A stretch of DNA of 64,000 nucleotides from an uncultured Subdoligranulum sp. (GTDB lineage: Bacteria; Bacillota; Clostridia; Oscillospirales; Ruminococcaceae). Under the pieces are notes generated by a model. The model saw only the letters and a list, made by a program, of their open reading frames with translations, was not told the origin of the DNA and searched no databases. The translations under genes were made by a program, and so were the position numbers. Where the stretch lies: assembly GCA_904374465.1 (NCBI GenBank), contig CAJFFY010000004.1:1-64000 (forward strand). Reading direction: 5' to 3'. Of the stretch, positions 1 through 7,622 are shown piece by piece (within the stretch, counting starts at the first letter, position 1; the number at the start of each line of letters is the position of its first letter).

Positions 1-1
1 G

Positions 2-1015
2 GTGGCCTGGCTGCTCCACGACGCGGGGCTTTATGTCTCCGTAGTCAATGCAATGCTGGTGCATGACTATGGGAACAACAGTTTAAGACGGGCCAAGACC
101 GACAAGAAGGATGCTGTGAAGCTGGCCAACTACGGCCTTGACCATTGGCTCACACTGCCGAGATATGTCCCGGAAGAGGATACCCGGCTCGTGCTGAAAA
201 CCTGTTACCGGCAGTACCGGCAGTATTCCAAAGTACAGACCATGCTGAAGAACAACTTGATCTCCCTGCTGGACACTACTTTCCCAGATGCAAATCGCCT
301 GTTTACCAGTCCACCCCGCGCAGATGGCAGCGAGAAGTGGGTGGACTTTGTAGCTGCTTTTTGGCATTGCGAGTGCGTCTGCGGTCTGTCAGAGAAGGCT
401 TTTACCTCCAAGTACCAGAGGTGGTGCAGGAAGCACGGCTACTACTTCAGCGAGGATAAGGCGCTGGACATATACGCCTCCGCCTGTGGACACTTCGGTG
501 TCATGCCGAAAACGGATACCGCAAAACTTTTGGTGGAACAGGCTATTGCCCAACTCCGGGCAACTTCCGCCGCGTTAGCAGCACTCAAGCAGGAGATACA
601 GTCCCTGGCTGCTTCTCTGCCGGAGTATCCTTTGGTAATGAGGTTGTTTGGTGTTGGCTCTACCCTCGGCCCACAACTTATGGCCGAAATTGGCGATGTG
701 CGCCGTTTTCATTCCAAGAAAGCACTGGTGGCCTTTGCGGGCATTGACGCCCCACCGTACCAATCCGGCCAAATTAACGTCCGTAGCCGCAGCATTTCCA
801 AGCGAGGATCTGCCTCGCTGCGCAGGACGCTCTTTCTGGTGATGCGTGTCATCCTGCAATGCGCTCCAATGGATGAGCCGGTCTACCAGTTCATGAACAA
901 GAAACGCGCGGAAGGCAAGCCATACCGTGTCTACATGATGGCCTCCGCCAACAAGTTCCTGCGCATCTACTACGCTTCTGTGAAAGCCTACTTGGATTCT
1001 CTGGAACACGGCTGA
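2..1015 (+). CDS. IS110-family transposase, 5' end outside window
   Basis: This frame is open from the window edge and its first codon is probably internal, so the gene is 5'-partial (337 codons visible; full IS110 transposases are about 400). The N-terminal part carries the acidic-rich RuvC/DEDD region with RRAKTDKKDAVKLANY around residues 29-44. The C-terminal part is a Transposase_20 domain with a helix-hairpin-helix-like LFGVGSTLGPQLMAEIGD and the SKRGSASLRR stretch around the catalytic-serine region. IS110 elements move by a recombinase guided by a bridge RNA and lack classical terminal inverted repeats, and none are visible here. Neighbouring genes are unrelated, which fits a simple insertion. 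Confidence 0.93.
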   Translation: MAWLLHDAGLYVSVVNAMLVHDYGNNSLRRAKTDKKDAVKLANYGLDHWLTLPRYVPEEDTRLVLKTCYRQYRQYSKVQTMLKNNLISLLDTTFPDANRLFTSPPRADGSEKWVDFVAAFWHCECVCGLSEKAFTSKYQRWCRKHGYYFSEDKALDIYASACGHFGVMPKTDTAKLLVEQAIAQLRATSAALAALKQEIQSLAASLPEYPLVMRLFGVGSTLGPQLMAEIGDVRRFHSKKALVAFAGIDAPPYQSGQINVRSRSISKRGSASLRRTLFLVMRVILQCAPMDEPVYQFMNKKRAEGKPYRVYMMASANKFLRIYYASVKAYLDSLEHG

Positions 1016-1206
1016 TTTTTCTGCGCTATACCATCTGGCTGGCTGCCGTTTCGATTTTGAGATGCTCAGCGGCTTAGATTAGTGCGCCCTTTTCCTTTAC
1101 TCGTTCCCTTGAAAGTTTTACTTGACTTTTATTGCAGGTCTTCCCCTTTTGTTTCCACCATACCCCTTCGGCGGAGGTTTGTCAATGACGTGCCCCCTGC
1201 CAAACA
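1016..1206. other. Non-coding right flank of the IS110 element
   Basis: This 190-base stretch between the transposase stop and the next terminator has no credible ORF. It is less GC-rich than its surroundings, especially around 1085-1165, which contains TTGAAAGTTTTACTTGACTT. It probably includes the right end of the insertion sequence. The exact end cannot be set because the left end and target core are outside the window. Confidence 0.5.
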
Positions 1207-1236
1207 AAAAGCGCGCCGCCGGAAGGCAGCGCGCAA
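1207..1236 (-). terminator. Rho-independent terminator of the cytochrome/ABC operon
   Basis: The arms GCGCGC-GCC and GGC-GCGCGC surround a four-base loop. On the minus strand they are followed by TTTTTG, just after the stop of the DUF454 gene. Confidence 0.8.
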
Positions 1237-1239
1237 AGA

Positions 1240-1635
1240 TCAGGCTTCGGGTTCCCGGGGCGGGTTGGGCAGCGTCTTGATCCCGAACAAAAAGTACAGC
1301 AGATGCCCCACCCAGACGCACCCCAGTACGATCTGACCGATGAGCACGGCGTGCATCATCCAGAACCCCACCGCCATCAGCACGGTGACCGTCCCCATAA
1401 TGCGGAGCTTGGCGCCCCGGGTCAGGCCCCGGCCGGCGGCCAGGTCGGCCAGGTTGTCCCGGTAGAGGCGGGTGCCCTTGAACCAGCGGTCCAGCCGGTC
1501 GCTGCTTTTGCCGAACCCCCAGGCCGCCAGCAGCAGAAAGGGAAAGGCCGGCAGCAGCGGCAGCACCGCCCCCAGGGCCCCCAGAGCCAGCCCCGTCATG
1601 CCCAGGGCCAGGTAGCACAGTTTGCGGATGGTCAT
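1240..1635 (-). CDS. YbaN/DUF454 family small membrane protein
   Basis: This 131-residue protein has hydrophobic segments at about residues 6-42 and 78-118. Between them lies the family-typical block WGFGKSSDRLDRWF followed by a basic stretch. The function of YbaN/DUF454 proteins is not established. The start is the ATG at 1635, which has a GGAGG about 6 bases upstream and overlaps the stop of the YgbA-like gene as ATGA, indicating translational coupling. It is the last gene of a five-gene minus-strand operon, immediately before a terminator. A longer in-frame extension upstream is only out-of-frame reading of the neighbouring gene. Confidence 0.85.
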   Translation of the reverse strand: MTIRKLCYLALGMTGLALGALGAVLPLLPAFPFLLLAAWGFGKSSDRLDRWFKGTRLYRDNLADLAAGRGLTRGAKLRIMGTVTVLMAVGFWMMHAVLIGQIVLGCVWVGHLLYFLFGIKTLPNPPREPEA

Positions 1636-1970
1636 GGTTTCCTCCTTGTCTGGAACCGTACCCGGCAGGTTTCCCACAGGTGGCGCACCGCCAGCACGGG
1701 GTGCACCCACAGCATGCGCGGACCGGAAAACCGCATCACCTGCCGGATGCGCTCCCGCATTTCGGGGTGATAACAATGAACCTTGCACTGGGAACAGAAG
1801 GTCTTGGTCCGGATGAACGGACAGTGGTCGCTGCGCTGGCAGGCGTAGGCTTCCAGCGCGGCGCAGTCGGGGCAAAGCGCCCCCCGGGTGTGGTGTTTGC
1901 GGCGGCAGTACAGGGCGATCATGCAATGGACCACCTGTTTTTCCTGCGCCCGTTTGCGTTCGGTGTCCAT
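1632..1970 (-). CDS. YgbA-like 'nitrous oxide-stimulated promoter' family protein
   Basis: This 112-residue cysteine-rich protein matches the small family annotated as nitrous oxide-stimulated promoter (YgbA). It shows C..C..C spacing at RGALCPDCAALEAYAC and FCSQCKVHCYHPEMRERI, then the conserved MRFSGPRML block. The cysteines suggest a metal or Fe-S centre. Known members are induced by nitrosative or iron stress in other bacteria, but the biochemical role is unknown. Its ATG overlaps the stop of the CydC-like gene by one base (TGATG), and its own stop overlaps the next start. The tight coupling suggests it works with the ABC exporter and cytochrome in this operon. Confidence 0.85.
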   Translation of the reverse strand: MDTERKRAQEKQVVHCMIALYCRRKHHTRGALCPDCAALEAYACQRSDHCPFIRTKTFCSQCKVHCYHPEMRERIRQVMRFSGPRMLWVHPVLAVRHLWETCRVRFQTRRKP

Positions 1971-3625
1971 CAGCTCACCCGCCCGTTTTCCACCGAATAG
2001 ACGGTGTCGGCCACTGCCATGGTGGAAGCCCGGTGGGAAACCAGCACCACCGTGCGGCGGCCGTGTTCCTCGGCCAGGGCCCGCAGGATCACCGCCTCGT
2101 TCAGGCTGTCCAGGTTACTGGTGGGCTCATCCAGCAGCAGGAAGGGCGCATCGTGCAAAAAGGCCCGCGCCAGCCCCAGCCGCTGCCGTTCCCCGCCCGA
2201 GAGGGTATCGCCCAATTCCCCCACCGGGGTGTCGTACCCCTGGGGCAGCGCGGCGATAAAATCGTGGATGGACGCCTTGCGGCAGGCGGCTTCCAGCTCC
2301 GCCTGGGTGGCGTCGGGTTTGGCCAGCAGCAGATTGTTGCGGATGGTGTCCCGGAACAGATGGGTCTCCTGGGTGACCAGGGCCTGCATCCGGCGCAGGT
2401 CGCCGGTGTTGATCTGCTCCACGCTGCGCCCCGAGATCTGCACCCGCCCCAGGTCCGCCTGCCAGAACCGCAGGAACAGCTTGAGCAGGGTGGATTTGCC
2501 GCTGCCCGAGCGCCCCACGATGCCGATGGTCTGCCCCGCCGGCACCGGCACCGTCACATCCCGCAGGATGGTGGCGGGACCGTAGCCGAAGGTGACCCGC
2601 TCGGCCCCGGCGCCGGAAAATTCGGTGGGACTCTCGCCTTGGACTTCCTCCACCACGGGGGCTTCCTCCAGCAGGTCCAGCACCCGGTTGCCCGCGGCAA
2701 AGGTGCTCTGCAAAGTGGCGCCCAGATTGGCCAGCGCCACCACCGGGCCGAAGGAACTCATCAGCGCCAGGGTGGGCAGCAGAACGCCGTCAAAGGCCAC
2801 CCGGCCATCCAGATACAGCCACACGGCCAGGAACAGCACCCCCAGGTCAAAGAACCACAGAAGGGCCTGGGTGGTGGCGGTGTTGCGCCCCGCCGTCCGC
2901 TTGAGACATCCCTCGTCCCGGGTCAGGGCCTCGGTGCGTTCCTGCATGTCCCGCAGCCGGGCGGCACCGGCGCCATACTGTAGGATTTCCGGCAGGCCCC
3001 GCAGGCTGTCCAGCACAAAGGCGGCCAGTTCCCCTGCAGCCCCACGGACCCGCAATCCGTCCCGACCGCTGGCGTGGGAGGTGAGCACCGGCACCGCTAC
3101 TCCCACTACGGCGTAGGCGGCCAGGGCCCATACCCCCAGCAGCGGGTGGAAGGAGCCGATGAACGCCGCCATTCCCCCACTGAACAGCAGGGCGATGAGC
3201 GCCGGCGAAATGGTGTGGGCGTAAAAGACTTCCAGCAATTCAATATCGGAGGTGATCACCGTGATCAGATCCCCCTTGTCCCGCCCGTCCAGCTTGGCGG
3301 GGGCCAGCCGGCGCAGGGCGCGGAAGACCCGGTCCCGCAGCAGGGCCAGCAGCTTGAAGGCGATGAAATGGTTGCAGGCCTGCTCGCCGTAGCGCAGTAC
3401 GGCCCGCAGCACCGCCAGCACCGCCGCCAGGGCAAACAGGGCGGGCAGCGGCAGCGGGACGGCAAAGCCCAGCACCCGCAGGATGCCGTAGCCGCCCAGT
3501 ACCGTAAGGAAGGTGGCGCACAGGTGCCCGGCCAGCCCCATGGTCACGGCCAGGACCATATACCCGGCCAGGGGCCGGACCAGGCCCACCAGCCGGACCA
3601 TGACGGCAAAACCGCTTCGTTTCAT
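1970..3625 (-). CDS. CydC-like ABC exporter half-transporter
   Basis: This 551-residue half-transporter has an N-terminal six-helix transmembrane domain and a C-terminal nucleotide-binding domain. The latter has a Walker A (GRSGSGKST), an LSGGERQ signature, a Walker B with catalytic Glu (FLLLDEPTSNLD) and an H-loop (VLVSHRAS). It pairs with the upstream CydD-like half to form a heterodimer. CydDC proteins are reported to export thiols or to handle haem during cytochrome assembly. No cytochrome bd genes are visible here, but a candidate b-type cytochrome leads the operon. The start at 3625 is chosen because it has GGAGGAC upstream and overlaps the preceding stop as ATGA. An upstream in-frame ATG lies inside that gene. 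Confidence 0.85.
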   Translation of the reverse strand: MKRSGFAVMVRLVGLVRPLAGYMVLAVTMGLAGHLCATFLTVLGGYGILRVLGFAVPLPLPALFALAAVLAVLRAVLRYGEQACNHFIAFKLLALLRDRVFRALRRLAPAKLDGRDKGDLITVITSDIELLEVFYAHTISPALIALLFSGGMAAFIGSFHPLLGVWALAAYAVVGVAVPVLTSHASGRDGLRVRGAAGELAAFVLDSLRGLPEILQYGAGAARLRDMQERTEALTRDEGCLKRTAGRNTATTQALLWFFDLGVLFLAVWLYLDGRVAFDGVLLPTLALMSSFGPVVALANLGATLQSTFAAGNRVLDLLEEAPVVEEVQGESPTEFSGAGAERVTFGYGPATILRDVTVPVPAGQTIGIVGRSGSGKSTLLKLFLRFWQADLGRVQISGRSVEQINTGDLRRMQALVTQETHLFRDTIRNNLLLAKPDATQAELEAACRKASIHDFIAALPQGYDTPVGELGDTLSGGERQRLGLARAFLHDAPFLLLDEPTSNLDSLNEAVILRALAEEHGRRTVVLVSHRASTMAVADTVYSVENGRVS

Positions 3626-5361
3626 TGGGAGTCCTCCTTTTGGGTGTAGTGTTCCAGCTGCTGCTGGGCATCCCACAGCCGGGCATAGCGGCCCTGGGCT
3701 GCCAGCAGCTCCCGGTGGGTGCCCTGCTCGGCCACCCGGCCGTTCTCCAGCAGGCAGATCCGGTCGGCCTCCACCACGTTGGCCAGCCGGTGGGAGATAA
3801 GGATGACCGTCTTGGTCCGGGCCAGCGCCCGGATGCGGTCCATGATGTCGTTTTCACTCTCCACGTCGATGTTGGAGGTGGCCTCGTCAAAGAGGTACAC
3901 CGGGCTGTCGTGGAGCAGCGCCCGGGCCAGCGCCAGCCGCTGGCACTGCCCGCCCGACAGGTTGGAAGCCTTCTCGGCCAGGGGGGTGTCCAACCCCTGC
4001 TCGCTGCGCAGGAAGTCCGCCAGGCGCACCTCCTCCAGCACAGCCCACAGGGCCTCGTCCCCGGCGTCGGGGCGGGCCATCCGCAGGTTGTCCCGCACGG
4101 TGCCCTTGAAGAGATAGGCGTTGTGGGAAAGGTAGGTGACGGTGCGGGCCAGGCTCTCCTGGGAGAGTTCCGCCAGCGGCACGCCGTCCAGCGTCACCCG
4201 CCCGGCATCCGGCGTGCGGCGGCCGGTGAGCAGCGACGCCACGGTGGATTTGCCGCAGCCCGACGCCCCCACCAGCGCGGTGAAGCTGCCGCGGGGGAAG
4301 GTCAGGTCCACCCCCTGCAGCACCGGGCGATCCGCCGCATATCCGAAGTCCACCCCTTCCAGGGCCAGGGTGCCCGATCGGGGTGCCGGGCGGTCCGCCC
4401 GGGGCGGCTCGGGGGTATCCAGCAGACGGAAGATCTTTTCGCTGGCGGCCATGCCGTTCATGGCCACATGGAAAAAGCTGCCCAGCAGCCGCATGGGCAA
4501 AAAGAAATCCGCCGCCAGCAACAGGATGAGCAGACAACCCTCCAGCCCGATGCGACCCGACGCCAGGCGGCTGACGGCCAGGATCATGCCGGCGGCCGCG
4601 CCGCCGTAAGCGATCAGATCCATGATGGTGATGGAGTTGAGCTGCATGGTCAGCACCCGCATGGTGATCTTGCGGAAGGCCTCGGCCTGCTCATTCATCC
4701 GCCGGTTCCGGGCTTCGTCCGCCTGGTAGATTTTCAGGGTGGTGAGGCCCTGCAGGTTTTCCAGGAAGGTATCCCCCAGGGCGGTATATTGCCCCCAGTA
4801 GCGGCCCAGCAGCTTTTTGGCCCAGGTCTGCACCGCGGCAATGGCCGCCGGAATCAGCGGTACGCAGACCAGCAGCACCGTCGCCGAGGGCAGGTCCACC
4901 GGTGCCAGCACCGCAAACAGCGTCAGCGGAGCCAGCAGGGCGTAAAAGAACTGGGGCAGATACTGGCCGAAATAAATCTCCAGCTGGTCCACCCCTTCCA
5001 CCGCCACCTGCACCACCTCGCTGGTGCGTACCGATTCCCGGTAGGCGGTGCCCAGGCGCAGCAGCTTTTCGTACAGCAGGGTGCGCAGCCGGGTTTTGAC
5101 CGTCCGGCTGGAAAGGTAGCTCATCCGGGCGGCCCCCACGGCACAGCCAAAGCGCAGGGCCACCGCCCCCAGCCCCAGCGCGGCGGTGCGCGCCAGGTCC
5201 ACTGGGACGGCGTTGCCCGCCCACAGGGATGCCAGCAGGCGACATACCGCCCCCACCAGCAGGATGTTGGCCCCCAGGGCCAGCCACTGCAGTCCCACGT
5301 TGGCGGCAATGTAGCGGCGGCTTTCCGGCACGGTGGCCAGCAGACGTTTGTCAAGCATCAT
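3622..5361 (-). CDS. CydD-like ABC exporter half-transporter
   Basis: This 579-residue half-transporter has a transmembrane domain with CydD-like features (YFGQYLPQFFYALLAPLTLF around residues 130-150). The nucleotide-binding domain has Walker A GASGCGKST, signature LSGGQCQR, Walker B VYLFDEATSNID and H-loop ILISHR. Two adjacent ATG codons (5361 and 5358) follow GGAGGTGTCCGCC; 5361 is taken as the start. The gene overlaps the end of the cytochrome-like gene by 11 bases and is coupled to the CydC-like gene. The pair probably forms one transporter. The substrate (haem, thiol or other) is inferred only from family and context. Confidence 0.85.
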   Translation of the reverse strand: MMLDKRLLATVPESRRYIAANVGLQWLALGANILLVGAVCRLLASLWAGNAVPVDLARTAALGLGAVALRFGCAVGAARMSYLSSRTVKTRLRTLLYEKLLRLGTAYRESVRTSEVVQVAVEGVDQLEIYFGQYLPQFFYALLAPLTLFAVLAPVDLPSATVLLVCVPLIPAAIAAVQTWAKKLLGRYWGQYTALGDTFLENLQGLTTLKIYQADEARNRRMNEQAEAFRKITMRVLTMQLNSITIMDLIAYGGAAAGMILAVSRLASGRIGLEGCLLILLLAADFFLPMRLLGSFFHVAMNGMAASEKIFRLLDTPEPPRADRPAPRSGTLALEGVDFGYAADRPVLQGVDLTFPRGSFTALVGASGCGKSTVASLLTGRRTPDAGRVTLDGVPLAELSQESLARTVTYLSHNAYLFKGTVRDNLRMARPDAGDEALWAVLEEVRLADFLRSEQGLDTPLAEKASNLSGGQCQRLALARALLHDSPVYLFDEATSNIDVESENDIMDRIRALARTKTVILISHRLANVVEADRICLLENGRVAEQGTHRELLAAQGRYARLWDAQQQLEHYTQKEDSQ

Positions 5362-5692
5362 GGCGGACACCTCCCCGGAAGCCACGCCGATAGGCAAAGA
5401 TATGAATGGCCAGGAAAAAGACGCAGGTGATGGAGATGGCCTTGTGCAGCGCCAGTACCCAGGGGATAGCGGCAAACACCAGGCTGAGCACCCCGCTCAC
5501 AAAGGCCAGCACCACGGCGCCCAGCAGCGCCCAGCGCCGGGGACCCATTTTTTTGCGGCTGGCCACGGTATGGCCCAGGCAGAGCAGCAAAAACACCGTG
5601 GAAGCCAGTTTGTGGACCACCACCCCGGTGAAGGGTACCAACAGGGTGAGCACAAGGCTGACCGCCAGCAGCAAGGAAAAAACACGTTTCAT
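5351..5692 (-). CDS. Small DUF4405-like membrane protein, candidate b-type cytochrome
   Basis: This 113-residue integral membrane protein has four predicted helices. Two histidine pairs have identical spacing: H27 and H41, and H83 and H97, 14 residues apart in each pair. That is the spacing used for haem ligation across adjacent helices in small b-type cytochromes, and the fold resembles the DUF4405/flavinylation-associated cytochrome group. It is the first gene of the operon, translated from ATG 5692, and it overlaps the CydD-like gene. A haem role is inferred from the histidine geometry and the CydDC-like neighbours. I do not see a CxxCH motif. Confidence 0.65.
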   Translation of the reverse strand: MKRVFSLLLAVSLVLTLLVPFTGVVVHKLASTVFLLLCLGHTVASRKKMGPRRWALLGAVVLAFVSGVLSLVFAAIPWVLALHKAISITCVFFLAIHIFAYRRGFRGGVRHDA

Positions 5693-5711
5693 ACAGGACC
5701 GCCTTTCGGTG

Positions 5712-5727
5712 GTTAGTCATTGCTAAC
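5712..5727 (-). promoter_or_regulatory. Operator-like dyad GTTAG-N6-CTAAC
   Basis: The inverted repeat GTTAGTCATTGCTAAC lies about 45-60 bases downstream of the predicted transcription start of the cytochrome/ABC operon. It shares the core TTAG-N6-CTAA with a second copy at 5756-5769. A site in the transcribed leader suggests repression. The regulator is not in the window. Confidence 0.6.
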
Positions 5728-5755
5728 ATCAGAGCCAGAAAGAAGCCGCCACGAA

Positions 5756-5769
5756 TTAGTGGCAGCTAA
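5756..5769 (-). promoter_or_regulatory. Second operator-like dyad TTAG-N6-CTAA
   Basis: TTAGTGGCAGCTAA repeats the core of the dyad at 5712-5727. It sits immediately downstream of the -10 element on the minus strand, where a bound protein would block initiation. Confidence 0.55.
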
Positions 5770-5777
5770 CTTTCGAC

Positions 5778-5806
5778 AGTATAGCAGGTCGCCCCGGCCC
5801 TGTCAA
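5778..5806 (-). promoter_or_regulatory. Sigma-70-type promoter of the cytochrome/ABC operon
   Basis: On the minus strand TTGACA (5806-5801) and TATACT (5783-5778) are separated by exactly 17 bases. The predicted start is near 5771. Confidence 0.8.
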
Positions 5807-5850
5807 CCCCCGAAAAAAGGACCGCCCCGACAATTTTTTGACAAAATCCA

Positions 5851-5879
5851 TTGACGAGCAACGCGCCGGGGGCTATAAT
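5851..5879 (+). promoter_or_regulatory. Promoter of the thiamine operon
   Basis: TTGACG and TATAAT are separated by 17 bases and lie about 20 bases upstream of the TPP riboswitch. Confidence 0.8.
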
Positions 5880-5897
5880 AACACCAAACAAAACAAC

Positions 5898-5990
5898 CGG
5901 GGGAGCTTGTGTGGACAGGCTGAGAGGAAGGAATCACCTTCGACCCTTACACCTGATGCGGATAATGCCGCCGTAGGAAGTCGTGGGAAC
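5898..5990 (+). promoter_or_regulatory. TPP riboswitch (THI element)
   Basis: The sequence contains the conserved GGGGGAGC, GGCTGAGAGG, ACCCTTACACCTGATG, GGATAATGCC and CCGTAGGAA blocks in the expected order. It precedes a terminator hairpin, so it should switch off thiW-thiM-thiE-thiD-thiC by transcription termination when TPP is bound. Confidence 0.95.
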
Positions 5991-6002
5991 TTGTACTTTT
6001 TT

Positions 6003-6040
6003 GCGGGAGGCGCCGTTTCGGGCGTCTCCCGCTTTTTTTG
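6003..6040 (+). terminator. Terminator of the TPP riboswitch
   Basis: The GC-rich hairpin GCGGGAGGCGCC / GGGCGTCTCCCGC is followed by seven T. It is placed directly after the aptamer and is the likely expression platform. Confidence 0.85.
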
Positions 6041-6274
6041 TGCAATTCCGGGGAAAGGAAGTGAAGATACTTCCGCGGGCCGTGCCGCGGCGGGCAGAGG
6101 GGGAGCGCCCTGTGTCTTGTCTGTACAGCGATGGGAAGCCGTGTTCCGGCGTGAGAGGAGGCCAGCAAGCCTCGACCGCTTTTTCCGTGTGCAGGGTGTA
6201 TTCCCTGTGCCTTTTTTGCGGGAAGTGTCGCTGTAGGACCGGTTTCCCGCTCTGCTTGCAAAGGAGTTCTTTTT
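6041..6274 (+). promoter_or_regulatory. Structured 234-base leader between TPP switch and thiW
   Basis: This stretch has no convincing ORF. It holds a series of hairpins: GGAAGT/ACTTCC (6057-6074), CGCGG/CCGCG (6075-6089) and GAGGC/GCCTC (6158-6173). A last stem, GTGCAGGG/CCCTGTGC (6189-6210), is followed by six T (6212-6217) and looks like a second intrinsic terminator. I recognise no known riboswitch in it. It could be a second attenuator acting in series with the TPP switch. Confidence 0.5.
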
Positions 6275-6793
6275 ATGAAACACCAGAACGTTCACAAGCT
6301 CGCCCTGGCGGGCGTCTTCTGCGCCATCGCCGTGGTGGGCAGCCTGTTTTCCTTCCCCATGTTCGGCAGCAAATGTGCCCCCATCCAGCATATGGTCAAC
6401 ATCCTGTGCGCCGTGCTGCTGGGGCCGTGGTACGGCCTGGGCGTGGCCTTTGTGGCCAGCCTGATCCGCAACCTGACGGGGCTGGGCAGCCTGATGGCCT
6501 TTCCCGGCAGCATGTTCGGTGCGCTGCTGTGCGGTCTGGCCTACGCCGGCACCCGCAGCCTGCCCCTGACCCTGGTGGCCGAAGTCTTCGGCACCTCGGT
6601 GCTGGGCGGTCTGTGCGCCTACCCGGTGGCCATCCTGCTCATGGGCCAGAGCGCCGGCGAGATCGCCTTTTACGCCTACATCGTGCCGTTTTTGATCTCC
6701 ACCGCCGCCGGGTCGGTGCTGTCGGGGGTCATCCTGTACGCCCTGCGGGGCACCGGCACCCTGGGCCGGATGCAGAAAACACTTTCCCACTAA
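6275..6793 (+). CDS. thiW: ThiW, S component of a thiazole ECF transporter
   Basis: This 172-residue protein has about five or six membrane helices and matches the ThiW family, the substrate-binding S subunit of energy-coupling factor transporters assigned to the thiamine precursor hydroxyethylthiazole. A conserved region is MFGSKCAPIQHMVNILCAVLLG near residues 29-50. The A/A'/T ECF module is not in the window and is presumably shared and encoded elsewhere. AAGGAG lies 8 bases before the ATG. Its place behind a TPP riboswitch and directly before thiM supports thiazole import for salvage. Confidence 0.9.
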   Translation: MKHQNVHKLALAGVFCAIAVVGSLFSFPMFGSKCAPIQHMVNILCAVLLGPWYGLGVAFVASLIRNLTGLGSLMAFPGSMFGALLCGLAYAGTRSLPLTLVAEVFGTSVLGGLCAYPVAILLMGQSAGEIAFYAYIVPFLISTAAGSVLSGVILYALRGTGTLGRMQKTLSH

Positions 6794-6806
6794 AAGGAAG
6801 AATGCC

Positions 6807-7622
6807 ATGTTTGCTCCCCTTTTGCAAAAGCTGCGGGACCGGCATCCGCTGGTCCACGCCATCACCAACTATGTGACCGCCAACGACTGCGCCAACCTGC
6901 TGCTGGCCTGCGGGGCCTCCCCCGTCATGGCCGACGACCCCGCCGAAGCCCCCGAGATCACCGCCCACGCCGACGCGCTGGTGCTCAACCTGGGCACGCT
7001 GCGCCGGTCGGCCATTCCCGGGATGCTGGCCTGCGGCCGCACCGCCAACCAAAAAGGCATCCCGGTGGTGCTGGACCCCGTGGGGGCCGGGGCGTCCGCC
7101 CTGCGCACCCAAACCGCCCTGGATCTTATGCGGCAGGTGCGGTTTGCCGTCATCCGGGGCAATCTGTCCGAGGTGGAAACCCTGGCCCGGGGCCACGGCG
7201 GCGCCCCCGGTGTGGACAGCACCGACCGGGTGACGCCGGACAACCTGGACGCCTGCTGTGCCCTGGTGCGGGACCTGGCCCGGCGCACCGGCGCCGTGGT
7301 GGCCATGAGCGGCGCGGTGGACCTGGTGAGCGACGGGCAGACCGTCTTTTGCATCCGCAACGGCCACCCCATGATGAGGCTGGTCACCGGCACGGGATGC
7401 CAGCTTTCCTGCCTGGCAGGGGCCTTTGCGGCGGCCAACCCCGACCGCCCGCTGGAGGCCGCGGCCGCCGCCGTCTGTGCCATGGGCCTGTGCGGCGAGG
7501 TTGCCCACGACCGGCTGGGCCCCTTGGACGGCAACGGGACCCTGCGCACCTATCTGCTGGACGCCGTCTGCCGGCTGACCCCCGACCAACTGGAGAAAGG
7601 AGCCCGTTATGAACTTCGATAG
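6807..7622 (+). CDS. thiM: Hydroxyethylthiazole kinase ThiM
   Basis: This 271-residue ribokinase-fold enzyme phosphorylates hydroxyethylthiazole with ATP. Family motifs are visible: HAITNYVTANDCANLLLACG near the N terminus, PVVLDPVGAGASALR around residue 87-101, and the GTGCQLS anion hole near residue 197. An AAAAGGAAG lies just upstream of the ATG. The last 14 bases overlap thiE, suggesting coupled translation. With ThiW it forms a thiazole salvage module. Confidence 0.95.
   Translation: MFAPLLQKLRDRHPLVHAITNYVTANDCANLLLACGASPVMADDPAEAPEITAHADALVLNLGTLRRSAIPGMLACGRTANQKGIPVVLDPVGAGASALRTQTALDLMRQVRFAVIRGNLSEVETLARGHGGAPGVDSTDRVTPDNLDACCALVRDLARRTGAVVAMSGAVDLVSDGQTVFCIRNGHPMMRLVTGTGCQLSCLAGAFAAANPDRPLEAAAAAVCAMGLCGEVAHDRLGPLDGNGTLRTYLLDAVCRLTPDQLEKGARYELR

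Noticed and set aside
6041..6274. A second TPP riboswitch in tandem
   Set aside because: The conserved CTGAGA and ACCTGAT blocks are absent. Only the hairpins and the T run support a control element.
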